From contig JACQSY010000023.1 in the NCBI GenBank assembly GCA_016211085.1, positions 1 through 33,087 on the forward strand: 33,087 nucleotides of DNA. Reading direction: 5' to 3'. A model generated the notes under the pieces. That model was given only the letters and a program-made list of their open reading frames with translations. It was not told the origin of the DNA and did no database searches. Below are positions 15,681-24,587 of the stretch, piece after piece. Origin of the DNA: Acidobacteriota bacterium. Its GTDB lineage: Bacteria > Acidobacteriota > UBA6911 > RPQK01 > JACQSY01. How positions within the stretch are numbered: the first letter of the stretch is position 1; each line of letters begins with the position of its first letter. The translations under genes were made by a program, and so were the position numbers.

Positions 15681-16736
15681 TCACTCTGAAGCTTGCGCGG
15701 CGCCGCCCTGGCCTCCACTCCCATTTTCAATGCGCGTTGACTTGATTCGCAGCAACGCCTGGCTCAGATCCGCCATCTCCACGGCCTTTTGCGACTTTCG
15801 CGCCGCCTTGAGCGCCGCGTCAATCACCGCGTTTTTAATGTCACGGCCGCACACCTCATCAATCTCCGCCAGGCACGCGACACTCACGTCCGGAGTAAGC
15901 GGCAGTTGCGCAGGAAGATGTTTCTTCCAAATCAGTTCGCGCGCTCCCCGGTCCGGCATGGGAAAACGAATATGGCGCATGCGGGTCTCAAAGGCGCGGT
16001 CATAACTTTCAATAAAGTTCGTCGCGAAAATCGTCACCCCGTGAAAGCGCTCCAGATTCAACAGAAGCTGTGTGCGCATCGAGTTGATGGCATGCTCCGC
16101 TCCCTGATTGACGCTCGTCAAACGACGTGAGACCAGGGAATCCGCCTCATCGATAAAAAGCACGGCGCCATCTCGGCGAGCCGCGTAAAACAGCGCCTCC
16201 ACATTCTTGGCGCCCTCTCCATGGTACTTGCTTTCGATGTGCGCGTAATTGGTGGCCAGGATCGGACGCTGAATGTATTGGGCCAGCGCATGCGCCGCCA
16301 GGGTTTTCCCGGTACCGGGATGCCCATGGAAGTTCAGGGCGATGCAAGGAAACGGCTCAATCTTGCGAAGGTTCCATTCGTCAAAAACTTTTGATTCCAG
16401 GCGAATCAGCTCCACTGCATTCAGCAGTGTTTCTTTTACTTCTTCGGGCAGCACCAGAAAATCAAAATCGTACAACGGAGCGCTTCCACGATACTGAAGC
16501 GCGCGCTCCTCAATCGATAGTTCATCCCCGGTTGTGCTCTGATGGGCGGAACGGCCCTGCTGCTCCTTTAGGAATTTATTCGGCATCGTGCCCACCAGGA
16601 TGTTCAGGTCCTTCAGTCCTGCTGTCTGCATCAGCGCCTGGATTGCTTCCACCAGCTTGCTCTCGCAATTCACAGCCACACTCTTTGGAATAAATTCAGG
16701 TATGCCCATCACCCGAATATTTTTTGGCTCGTTCAT
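15681..16736 (-). CDS. stand-alone AAA+ ATPase (classic AAA, single domain)
   Basis: This 351-residue cytoplasmic ATPase has one AAA module: Walker A GHPGTGKT at 138-145, an aromatic pore-type segment with KYHGEGAKN near 170, Walker B VLFIDEAD at 192-199, sensor-1 ATN at 238-240 and candidate arginine fingers at 252/254. An N-terminal region of about 120 residues matches no substrate-binding domain I know. Proteins of this shape act as hexameric unfoldases or remodelling chaperones, but the client is unknown. The start ATG 16736 has AGGAG nearby. It stands alone: lepA lies 295 bases downstream on the same strand and a divergent sensor gene lies upstream, so context does not reveal its job. 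Confidence 0.85.
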   Translation of the reverse strand: MNEPKNIRVMGIPEFIPKSVAVNCESKLVEAIQALMQTAGLKDLNILVGTMPNKFLKEQQGRSAHQSTTGDELSIEERALQYRGSAPLYDFDFLVLPEEVKETLLNAVELIRLESKVFDEWNLRKIEPFPCIALNFHGHPGTGKTLAAHALAQYIQRPILATNYAHIESKYHGEGAKNVEALFYAARRDGAVLFIDEADSLVSRRLTSVNQGAEHAINSMRTQLLLNLERFHGVTIFATNFIESYDRAFETRMRHIRFPMPDRGARELIWKKHLPAQLPLTPDVSVACLAEIDEVCGRDIKNAVIDAALKAARKSQKAVEMADLSQALLRIKSTRIENGSGGQGGAAQASE

Positions 16737-16997
16737 TTCCTACTCCTGAAAACCCACCTTCTTACACCGCCTCCGGCCTTCTGTAAAGTAGGCAGGCCAA
16801 TCGAGGTCGATCGAGGACCTGTTTCGTGCCGTGGAGGTTCTTACAAACAATCACGTGAATGTCTTCTAAAAACGTAGCTTATCTAGGATTTAGCGTGTAT
16901 ATTGAAAGGAAAAAGGACAACAATTTGACACGACTTCTCCCACCCCATTCCGCGAGCAGGCCGCCTGGCCCATGTTCCGGATTTTCAAGGAGGGCTT

Positions 16998-18092
16998 ATG
17001 ATCGGGAGGAAATCCGTACGCATCCAGCCTAGAATTCTCATCCTGTTCTTGTTGCTGGCCATCCCAACGCTTGTTGTCACCCACGCTATTTTGGCCAGCG
17101 CCGCCCGAAATACTTATAGAGAAATCCTGCAGGCCCATCTGAGCGAGTTGGCCGACAATGCTCAAATGGGTCTTGTCAATCACCTGGAAGCGCTGAGCAC
17201 ACAGGTGGCCAACCTGAGCACCGTTGGCGCAATACAAACTCTCGTCCAGCGATCCAACCAGCGCCGCCCCAGCCAGGTGGAATTCGAGCGCCTTATCCGC
17301 GAGGCGGAAAGTGAGTGGCAAGCCGTAGACCCTGAAAGGCCAGGAATGGTGCAGAATGTCTTGAATGAGGAGGCATCCCAGTTCTTACGGGATTACAACC
17401 GGGTTTCAGCTTATTTTAGAGAAATTTTGGTCACGGACGCTTTCGGCAGGTTGGCAGCCGCTACCAACAAGACCACGGATTACTATCAGGCAGACGAGAA
17501 CTGGTGGCGCGTGGCTTTCCAGGAGGGCCAGGGGGGACACTTTATTGGAGATATCCAGTATGACGACAGCGCCCAGGTTTACGGAATGGAAATCGCCGAG
17601 CCAATCCGCGATCCCGCCACGGCTACGGTGATTGGCGTGGTGAAAGCAATTGCCGACGGTCAGGCAATTGTCAGCTTGATGGATTCCGCCAGGGTGGGTC
17701 GCGAAGGACATTCCGCCCTTGTGAGGTCAGACGGCACCATTGTATTTATCCCCGAGACCACATTTGCCCAGGGACGCCGTTACGAATACTCCACAGAGTT
17801 TCTGCAGGCAACGGCAAAGGGCGATTTTTTCTTCGCAGCGGGCGAAGGCAACAATCGGGTCTTGATCGGCCTGCCTCCGCTTTCGATCAAAGACCGCGTG
17901 CCGTCGCTCGAATGGTACGTCGTGGTCGAGGAACCGTACGACGAAATGTTTGCTCCCTTTAGCTATATCAACCGGTGGTTTCTGTATACGTTGGTATCAG
18001 GCCTGCTGGTGGTGTTGGCGCTGGCGCTCATTTTTTCCTGGATGCTCTCCAAACCGGTGGTGGAAATCGATCCTCACCTGGAAAAGCTTTAG
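16998..18092 (+). CDS. double-Cache sensor protein, truncated after TM2 at the start of HAMP
   Basis: This 364-residue protein has a basic N-terminus, a membrane segment at about 12-35, an extracytoplasmic Cache-type (PDC) ligand-binding region to about 320 with repeated 'D.....G.....T' strands, and a second membrane segment at about 326-348. It then ends after SKPVVEIDPHLEKL, where a HAMP linker would normally lead into a kinase, phosphatase or chemotaxis domain. The stop codon is the TAG of TAGTGTCTCG, the left arm of a TA-flanked inverted-repeat element. The output domain therefore looks lost through insertion; nothing matching it follows the element. AAGGAGG lies 5 bases before ATG 16998. 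A natural Cache-only protein is possible but less likely. Confidence 0.8.
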   Translation: MIGRKSVRIQPRILILFLLLAIPTLVVTHAILASAARNTYREILQAHLSELADNAQMGLVNHLEALSTQVANLSTVGAIQTLVQRSNQRRPSQVEFERLIREAESEWQAVDPERPGMVQNVLNEEASQFLRDYNRVSAYFREILVTDAFGRLAAATNKTTDYYQADENWWRVAFQEGQGGHFIGDIQYDDSAQVYGMEIAEPIRDPATATVIGVVKAIADGQAIVSLMDSARVGREGHSALVRSDGTIVFIPETTFAQGRRYEYSTEFLQATAKGDFFFAAGEGNNRVLIGLPPLSIKDRVPSLEWYVVVEEPYDEMFAPFSYINRWFLYTLVSGLLVVLALALIFSWMLSKPVVEIDPHLEKL

Positions 18093-18186
18093 TGTCTCGT
18101 GGCTCTGCATCGCTTCGTCTTCCCTCCGCGAAGTCAGGGCCGTCTGCCCGCAACAAGATTCAACGTATTTCGGAAACGGGACACTA
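18090..18186 (+). mobile_element. 97-bp TA-flanked miniature inverted-repeat element
   Basis: The left end TAGTGTCTCG and right end CGGGACACTA are inverted repeats matching at 9 of 10 positions, and TA lies at both outer ends. There is no coding capacity. The size and TA flanks fit a MITE mobilised by an IS630/Tc1-type transposase. Its first three bases are the stop codon of the Cache sensor gene. Confidence 0.5.
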
Positions 18187-18390
18187 ACGGCAGCACGATC
18201 CGGAACTGCGTGCGCCCAGCTTTCTGAGCAGCACCATCATCGGGCACCAGTTGGTGAAAGCTGACTGGAACAGATTCAATCCCACGAAAGCCGTGAAAAA
18301 GTACCAGTACGAATTCACCCATTGACCCAGCGCCAAGCTCAACAAAACAAAAAAACCGGCGATCAATCTGAGATATCGTTCGAGCGTCAT
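18184..18390 (-). CDS. DUF2892 / YgaP-like small inner-membrane protein
   Basis: The 68-residue sequence MTLERYLRLIAGFFVLLSLA continues with a second hydrophobic segment and the signature VGLNLFQSAFTNWCPMMVLL. This is the YgaP-type two-helix membrane domain (DUF2892), whose conserved Cys-Pro follows the second helix. In other bacteria the domain is often fused or adjacent to rhodanese domains and linked to sulfur handling. Here it starts 11 bases after the RND pump frame and is the last gene of the efflux operon. Its final codons touch the right arm of the mini-element. The family call is firm; the function is not known from sequence. Confidence 0.85.
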   Translation of the reverse strand: MTLERYLRLIAGFFVLLSLALGQWVNSYWYFFTAFVGLNLFQSAFTNWCPMMVLLRKLGARSSGSCCR

Positions 18391-18401
18391 CGGGGTTCTC
18401 C

Positions 18402-21400
18402 TTAAGAATGGGTTGGGATGTTTTGCTTCTGGTGAGCCACAAAATAAATCACCGGAACAGCCATACGGGACAGAAGCAGCGAGGCCACCTCGCCTGCCAT
18501 GAGCGACAGAGCCAGACCTTGAAATATTGGATCGAAGAAGATGAAGGCCGATCCTACGATGACGGCTGAGGCCGTCAAGAACATAGGACGGAAACGAACC
18601 GCCCCTGCATCGATCACTGCCTCATCGAGCGCCATTCCCTGCCGGAGCCGCAGCTCGATGAAATCGACGAGAATAATGGAATTGCGAACCACGATTCCCG
18701 CTCCCGCAATAAAGCCGATCATTGAGGTGGCCGTAAAAAAAGTCCCGGTCAACCCGTGTGCGGGCAGGATTCCAATGAGAGAGAACGGGATGGCCGCCAT
18801 GATGATTAGAGGCGTGCCCAGGGATTGAAACCAACCCACCACCAGGATGTAAATGAGCAGCAGCACGGCTGCAAAGGCAATCCCTAGATCACGAAACACT
18901 TCGTAGGTAATGTGCCACTCACCGTCCCACTTCACGGCAAATTTGGCTGCTGCTCGCGGGCTGCCGTCCGCCGTACTGCGGAATCTGGTAATTTTCAGGC
19001 AAGCGTAAATCCGCCACCTTTGCGCCCAGCTTGTTGATGGCATAAACCGGGCTCTCTTCGCGGCCCGCCACATCCCCCGTCACGTACACCACCGGCAGCA
19101 GGTTTTTGTGGTAAATGCTCTTGTCCTCCATCTTGCGCTCAACAGAAACCAGTTCACCAACGGGACCTGTTTTCCTGTTAAGCCCGTCAGTTGAATCTCT
19201 TTAAGCGACTGCAGGCGTGAACGCTCCTCGCGAGGAAAGCGCACAACAATAGGCACATCCTCCTTTTCACGCGGGTCATGCAGCAAGCCTACGGGATGCC
19301 CATCGACGGCGGTAGCGATGGTCTGCGCGACCTCGCTGCTGGAAATTCCATGCAGGGCCGCCTTCTGTTGATCGACCACCAGGCGGACTTTGGAGGAATC
19401 GTCCTCAACATACCAGTCGACGTCGACAACGCCTTCGGTTTGCTCAAACGTGCGGCGGATGTAACGCGCCACTTCGATCTGCCGTGAATAATCAGGACCG
19501 TAGACCTCGGCCACCAGGGTCTGCAACACCGGAGGCCCAGGCGGCACTTCGGCCACCTTGATGTTGGCATGGTGTCGTGCGGCAATAGCCTGCAACGTTG
19601 GCCGCACCTTGCGGGCAATGTCATGGCTTTGCAAGCCGCGCTGTTCCTTCGGAGCCAGGTTTACCTGGATGTCGGCTACATGAGGTCCGCGGCGGAGAAA
19701 ATAGTGTCTCACCAGACCATTGAAGTTGTAAGGAGACGCGGTACCTGCATAAATCTGCAAGTCGGAGACTTCAGGAACCTTTTGCAGGTATAGCGCCATT
19801 TCGCCCGCCACCGCGGCCGTGCGCTCCAAGGTGGTCCCTTCCGGCATGTCGATAATGACCTGAAACTCACTCTTGTTGTCGAACGGGAGCATTTTGACCA
19901 CAATGATCTTGAACCAGAAAAGGGAAATGGCCATTAAAAGCAGCACCACGATACTCCCCAGGAACAAGGCCGCTCGCTTTCGACTCCCGATCAAAGACCC
20001 CATCACCTTTCGATACAGCCGCGTACCGCGGCTTTCATCTGCGGCGGCGTGCGACGCCTGACGAGAACTGCCAAAGAGTTTTAATGCGGCCCATGGGGTG
20101 ACCATAAAAGCCGTGAGCAGCGAGAAGGTCATGGCCGCGGAAGCACCGATCGGGATCGGTCGCATGTAAGGCCCCATCAAACCGCTCACGAAGGCCACGG
20201 GCAGGATGGCTGCAATGACCGTGAAGGTCGCCAGCACCGTGGGATTCCCGACCTCGTCCACCGCTTCGAGAATAATTGCAGCAAGGTTGCGTCCGCGGTT
20301 TTCGCTCAGCTGGTAATGCCGCGTGACGTTCTCGAGAACCACGATGGCGTCGTCCACCAGAATGCCTATGGAAAAAATCAGGGCAAAAAGCGTGACCCGG
20401 TTGAGCGTGTATCCAAAAAAATAAAAAACCACCAGCGTCAGTGCCAGGGTTACTGGAATCGCCAGGGCCACTACGCCGGAGTCTCTCGCACCCAGGAACC
20501 AGCCAATGAGCAATGAGACGGAAATCACCGCCAACGCCATATGCCATAGCAGCTCATTGGATTTTTCTTGCGCGGTGTGGCCATAGTTGCGCGTTACCGA
20601 TACCTCAACCTCCCTCGGGATCAGGCGCCCACGCGCCTGATTGACCTGCGCCAAGACCTGATCGGCAACTGTGATGGCGTTCGCTCCCTTGCGTTTGGCA
20701 ATCGAGATGGTGACGGCGGAGTAGAATGAGTCCAGTGCCGTGTGAGCCATGGATCCGTCGCGCACGCCCTCCGTCGACCCCGAAAAGGCGTGACCGGGAA
20801 CAAAAAAGATGTAGTCCGTAGGCTCCGCAGGTCCGTCCACAATCTGTGCGACGTCGCGCAAGTACACGGCACGACCGTCATGCACATGGACCACCATTCT
20901 TTCGATGGCATCGCGCGAGGAGAAGAGCAGTCCCGACTCAATCAACAATTCTTGGTCTGCTGCGGCAAAACTCCCCGCGGGCAACTGCTGGTTTGAATCT
21001 TGTAAAATCTTAATCACCGCACCTGCCGTGAGCCGGTAAGCCGCCAGCTGAGCCTGATTCAGCCGTACATGGATGCGGCGCTGCTGCCCTCCGATTAGAC
21101 CGACCTCGGCGACACCGTTTACGCTCTTGATCTCGTCGTGCAACTGGGCTGCAATGCGCCGCAACATGTAAGAGTCGTAGACGCGGCTCCATAAGGTCAG
21201 CGCGAGGATTGGCACGTCATCAATAGAGCGAGGTTTGATCAGAGGCAGCATGGCACACCCGGCGGAATCAGGTCAAAGTTAGCTGAGAGCTTCCGATTGA
21301 GCCGCACCAGGGCATCCTCTTCGTTCTCACCTACAAAGAAGCGGACCACAACCAGGCTGGAACCGGAGCTCGAAGTGGAGTATATGTATTCGACTCCCGG

Positions 21401-21664
21401 GATTTCCCACAGCAGCTTTTCCATGGGCCGGGTCACCCTTTCCTCCACCTCCTGCGCCCCTGCGCCAGGCATGCTCACCATGATGTCAATCATGGGAACC
21501 GTGATTTGCGGCTCCTCTTCTCGAGGCAGGAGGAGAACGGCGCCAACTCCCAGCAACACGCAGGCTGCAATAATGAGCGGTGTGAGGCGCGAGTCGATAA
21601 AAGCCTGGGCCAGCGAACCGGCCAATCCAAGGGACCTTGAACCTGAAGCAGGCAGAGGCTTCAT
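18402..21664 (-). pseudogene. RND-family efflux transporter permease, three frameshifts
   Basis: A full-length RND pump can be read only across four frame segments: 21664 down to about 21245, to about 19155, to about 18950, and on to 18402. The N-terminus has the first membrane helix and '[11 protein letters not shown]'. The middle has the TM4 proton-relay motif [12 protein letters not shown]. The C-terminus has [17 protein letters not shown] and the last membrane cluster. Each break fits a single-base change; near 19155, for example, [10 protein letters not shown] is restored by one extra G. The start overlaps the fusion-protein stop (ATGA). The pump would partner the membrane fusion and outer-membrane proteins encoded upstream. 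Either the gene is decaying or the assembly carries indel errors. Confidence 0.85.
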
Positions 21665-22860
21665 TCGCCAACCTTGCTTCTGATGACGGGTGTTCCTTCG
21701 CTAATCTCTGGTTTGAGGTACACAACCTCTTCTCCCGCCCTGAGGCCGGAAAGCACTTCGGTTTGAGCCTCTAGTTTTCTTCCCGCAGTCACCAAACGGA
21801 ATCGCACCCGGGAATCTGCATCAAGCACGTACACTCCCAACAGCTGCCCCCGGGCCATGAGGACCTCGCTGGGGACAACGAGAGTTGGGACGCTTGCCCC
21901 CCGAATCATGGCCCGGCCATACATTCCGGAACGTAGCGACCCGTGAGAAGGGAGCCGTACCTTTGCCAATCCTGTACGGGTTGCAGGATCGACTGTGGGA
22001 CTGATTTCCTCTACCACGCCTTCGAGCATCGTGGAGCCAAGAGCTGGAATTTCAACCTGAATCGGCATGCCTTCAGAAAGGTAGGATGCAAGGCCTTCAT
22101 CAAATGGAACCTCAATCCGATAATGGGAAGAGTCCTCCATTTGAAGCAACGGCGTTCCCGGGTGGGCCAGGGTGCCGATCTCAACTTTCTTGGCGGTCAC
22201 CATGCCGGAAATCGGCGCGGCAATATAGGCATCATCCAGACGCGTCTCGACCATCTGCAATTCAGCCTGAGTTTGCTCCAGACGCGCATTCAACTGCTTT
22301 TCCCGATCAGGAAAGGAGAGGACTACCTGGGCCATTCTTTCTTTCTCAGCTTCGGAGGCCAGAAACCGGTTTTCCACCTGTTCAAACTCCTGCCGACTGA
22401 CAGAATTACGTTCCAGGAGCTCTTGAAAACGGTGCTAATTGACGCGTGCCAGGGAATGATCGGCCAGGGTTGCCTTTTGCTGCGCTTCAACCGCCAACCG
22501 TTGCCGCTTGAGTTCCTCGAGAGCGGACTGCAACTCCGCTATAACGCCGAGAGCCTTGCGACGCGCCGCAGTGGTCTCGCGATGATCAATTTCGACCAGC
22601 CGTTCTCCCCGGCGCGCGCGCTGCCCCTCCTTAAAACGCACGGATACGACCTGGCCCGTCACCTTGCTGGATATTTCAACAACAACAGCGGATCTCACCG
22701 TGCCCACCAGCTCGTGGAAGACAGGCAGTATCCGGCTGCTCAGGCGTAGGACCTGCGCCGGAACGGGAGCGGGACCGGGGTTCGGCTCCTTGCCAGCAGG
22801 TGCGAAACAGCCGAACTGCCACGCCGTACCCATCAACATAATCAAGAAGTAAATTCTCAT
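21661..22860 (-). pseudogene. RND membrane fusion protein (HlyD/AcrA family), one amber stop
   Basis: The frame runs from ATG 22860 to 21661 with a single interruption, TAG at 22435-22437, between LADHSLARVN and HRFQELLERNSVSRQEFEQV. No frame change is needed, and Tyr (TAC/TAT) is the likely ancestral codon. The N-terminus is a lipoprotein signal ending at QFGC. A lipoyl-like 'VEISSKVTGQVVSVRFKEGQ' half, a coiled-coil hairpin, the return 'AAPISGMVTAKKVEIGTLA', a beta-barrel and a membrane-proximal domain follow. The adaptor joins the RND pump to the TolC-type channel. It overlaps both neighbours by 4 bases (ATGA). With the stop, only a 141-residue fragment would be made unless an internal start restores the rest. 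Confidence 0.85.
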
Positions 22861-24266
22861 CCCTCATCCTCGACGAATCGGGCAACGTCGCGGAGTTCCC
22901 CCGCGCTCAGGAGCAATCGCGCCGAGGCAATGGCGTATTCGTAGCGAGCCCATAACAAGTCACGTTGCGCCCGCAGGTGGCCGGTCTGGGCATTCAAGAG
23001 CTCGGTAATGGCGGTGAGCGCCGCCGAATGCCGGTCGCGCACAATGCGGAGGGCCTCAAATGCGCTTTTCACGGCAGCGGCATAAACGTTGAGCTGCTGT
23101 TGAGCCGTGAGCAGGTGCCGATAGGATGTAATCACTTGCAGGCCAATCTCATCTTCCAGTTCCTTGATCTTATAGCCGGCTGCGTCCGCCGAAAGCTCGC
23201 TCAGGCGGATTCTGGACCTTCTGCTGAAGTCAAGAACATGGAAAATCAGAGCAGCCCCGACGGTGAAGTCGTTACTTCCCTGAAAAGGCTTTTGACCGCT
23301 GCTCCCAAATGAAACCTGAAAATCCAGTTGGGGTAGATACCGGGCGCGAGCCGCCTGGGTCTCGCTTTCTCTTTTCCGCTGCTCCAGAAGAGACTGCCGG
23401 TAATCCGGACGATTTTGAAGCGCTGCCTGCAAGAGAAGCGACGGTTCCGGCACGCTGATTTTCTTCTGGGGAAGATCACGCAGCTCGTGCCGGAGGTTTA
23501 GCGGCAGCCCCAGCAAAGTATTCAGTGAAGCTTGAGCAATCTCTGCTTCGCCCGCCGCCTCAATTTGCATTTTTTGAAATTCGGCAAGCTGAACCTGCAT
23601 GGAAAGCACGTCGGACGTCACCGCCGTGCCGAAGCTCACCAGGTTCCTGACCCTTGCAACCTCGGCTGCGGCGCTTTTAGAGGCCTCCTCCGCGACTCTT
23701 TTTTTCCCTTCGGCTGAAAGCAATCGACAATAACTCTGAAGCACCTCGAAGCGAACCTGCTGCTCAACCAGCTCTTTCTGCAGCTCAGACTGTTGGTAGC
23801 TGTAAGTGTCTTTTTGAAGCTGAAGCCGTCGCTGATGACCATCAAACAGCGGCATGCGAAAACTTATGGATTGGCGAAAGTTCGAAAGCGAGCCAGGATG
23901 ATTGAGCGAGTCCGTTGAGAAGTGATGTGCGCTGAAACGGGCCTGCTCCAACAGGGTGCCGAAAGCAAAAATCGGGTTGTTGCTGTGTGCGAAGCCTTCC
24001 GTGAATTGAATGGAGGGAAGCCCGGTCTGGCGCGTGAGCCCTTGCTGGAGCCTGGCCATCTCCCGGCCACTCTCGGCAAGAAGCACCCGCGGATGCCTGG
24101 ATAAAGCCTTTTCAATTGCGGAGGTAAGCGAGAGTACCTCAGGTGCTTCTTGAGGAGTGCCGTAGGCGGTTGAGAATGACATCCCACAAGCGAGGAGCGC
24201 GGCCAAGATTATGAGCGGCCTCCTCGCCCAACGGGAGATTCGAGTTTGCGAGTAGAATCTTGACAC
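22857..24266 (-). CDS. TolC-family outer-membrane efflux channel
   Basis: This outer-membrane factor has two homologous OEP repeats: an N-terminal half opening 'VLSLTSAIEKALSRHPRVLL' and a second half near 'NRPDYRQSLLEQRKRESE', each followed by long alpha-helical coiled coils. The frame is open from GTG 24344, but I prefer GTG 24266. It is preceded by GGAG with 8-base spacing and yields a proper signal peptide (MSRFYSQTRI... through AALLACGMSFSTAYG) and a 469-residue protein. It is the first gene of the efflux operon and, unlike the next two, is intact. The substrate cannot be told from sequence. Confidence 0.88.
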   Translation of the reverse strand: MSRFYSQTRISRWARRPLIILAALLACGMSFSTAYGTPQEAPEVLSLTSAIEKALSRHPRVLLAESGREMARLQQGLTRQTGLPSIQFTEGFAHSNNPIFAFGTLLEQARFSAHHFSTDSLNHPGSLSNFRQSISFRMPLFDGHQRRLQLQKDTYSYQQSELQKELVEQQVRFEVLQSYCRLLSAEGKKRVAEEASKSAAAEVARVRNLVSFGTAVTSDVLSMQVQLAEFQKMQIEAAGEAEIAQASLNTLLGLPLNLRHELRDLPQKKISVPEPSLLLQAALQNRPDYRQSLLEQRKRESETQAARARYLPQLDFQVSFGSSGQKPFQGSNDFTVGAALIFHVLDFSRRSRIRLSELSADAAGYKIKELEDEIGLQVITSYRHLLTAQQQLNVYAAAVKSAFEALRIVRDRHSAALTAITELLNAQTGHLRAQRDLLWARYEYAIASARLLLSAGELRDVARFVEDEG

Positions 24267-24587
24267 GGCCTGATCTCCGTCCCCAGACAGTTCCAGGCAA
24301 GAATCGAGCCGGTTCGAGATGGGCAGGTTTTCCCAGGCGTTCACGCGCAGGCTAACATCCGGTTAAGAAGCGCTCGGTCGCGGCTATTGCTTTAAGGACG
24401 GGAAACCTCAGTTGTTTTTACAGCAGTCTCTGTGGCATTTCCCACAACGGAAAGGGGCACGCATTCCTTTCGTGTCCGTTTTTCTTCTTGTTTGTTAAGA
24501 AAAACATCCCAGGGCGGCTCTACAAACGCTTCTTGGCATAGTTGATGGATTTGGAAATAGGGAACGAGGGGAACGCTCCCCTTAAGA

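Noticed and set aside
21235..21270. Programmed frameshift at the first break of the RND gene, where a new ATG overlaps the stop
   Set aside because: Two further frameshifts occur later in the same gene and the upstream partner has an amber codon, so simple decay or sequence error explains it better; no slippery heptamer or pseudoknot was evident.
22435..22437. Amber codon read as pyrrolysine or suppressed in the fusion protein
   Set aside because: TAG is used as an ordinary stop elsewhere in the window and the position is normally a Tyr-like site in a linker; no pyrrolysine machinery is seen.
24345..24587. Possible small gene between the TolC-type gene and the hybrid kinase
   Set aside because: The only open frame overlaps the kinase 3' end in another phase and has no ribosome binding site or natural composition.
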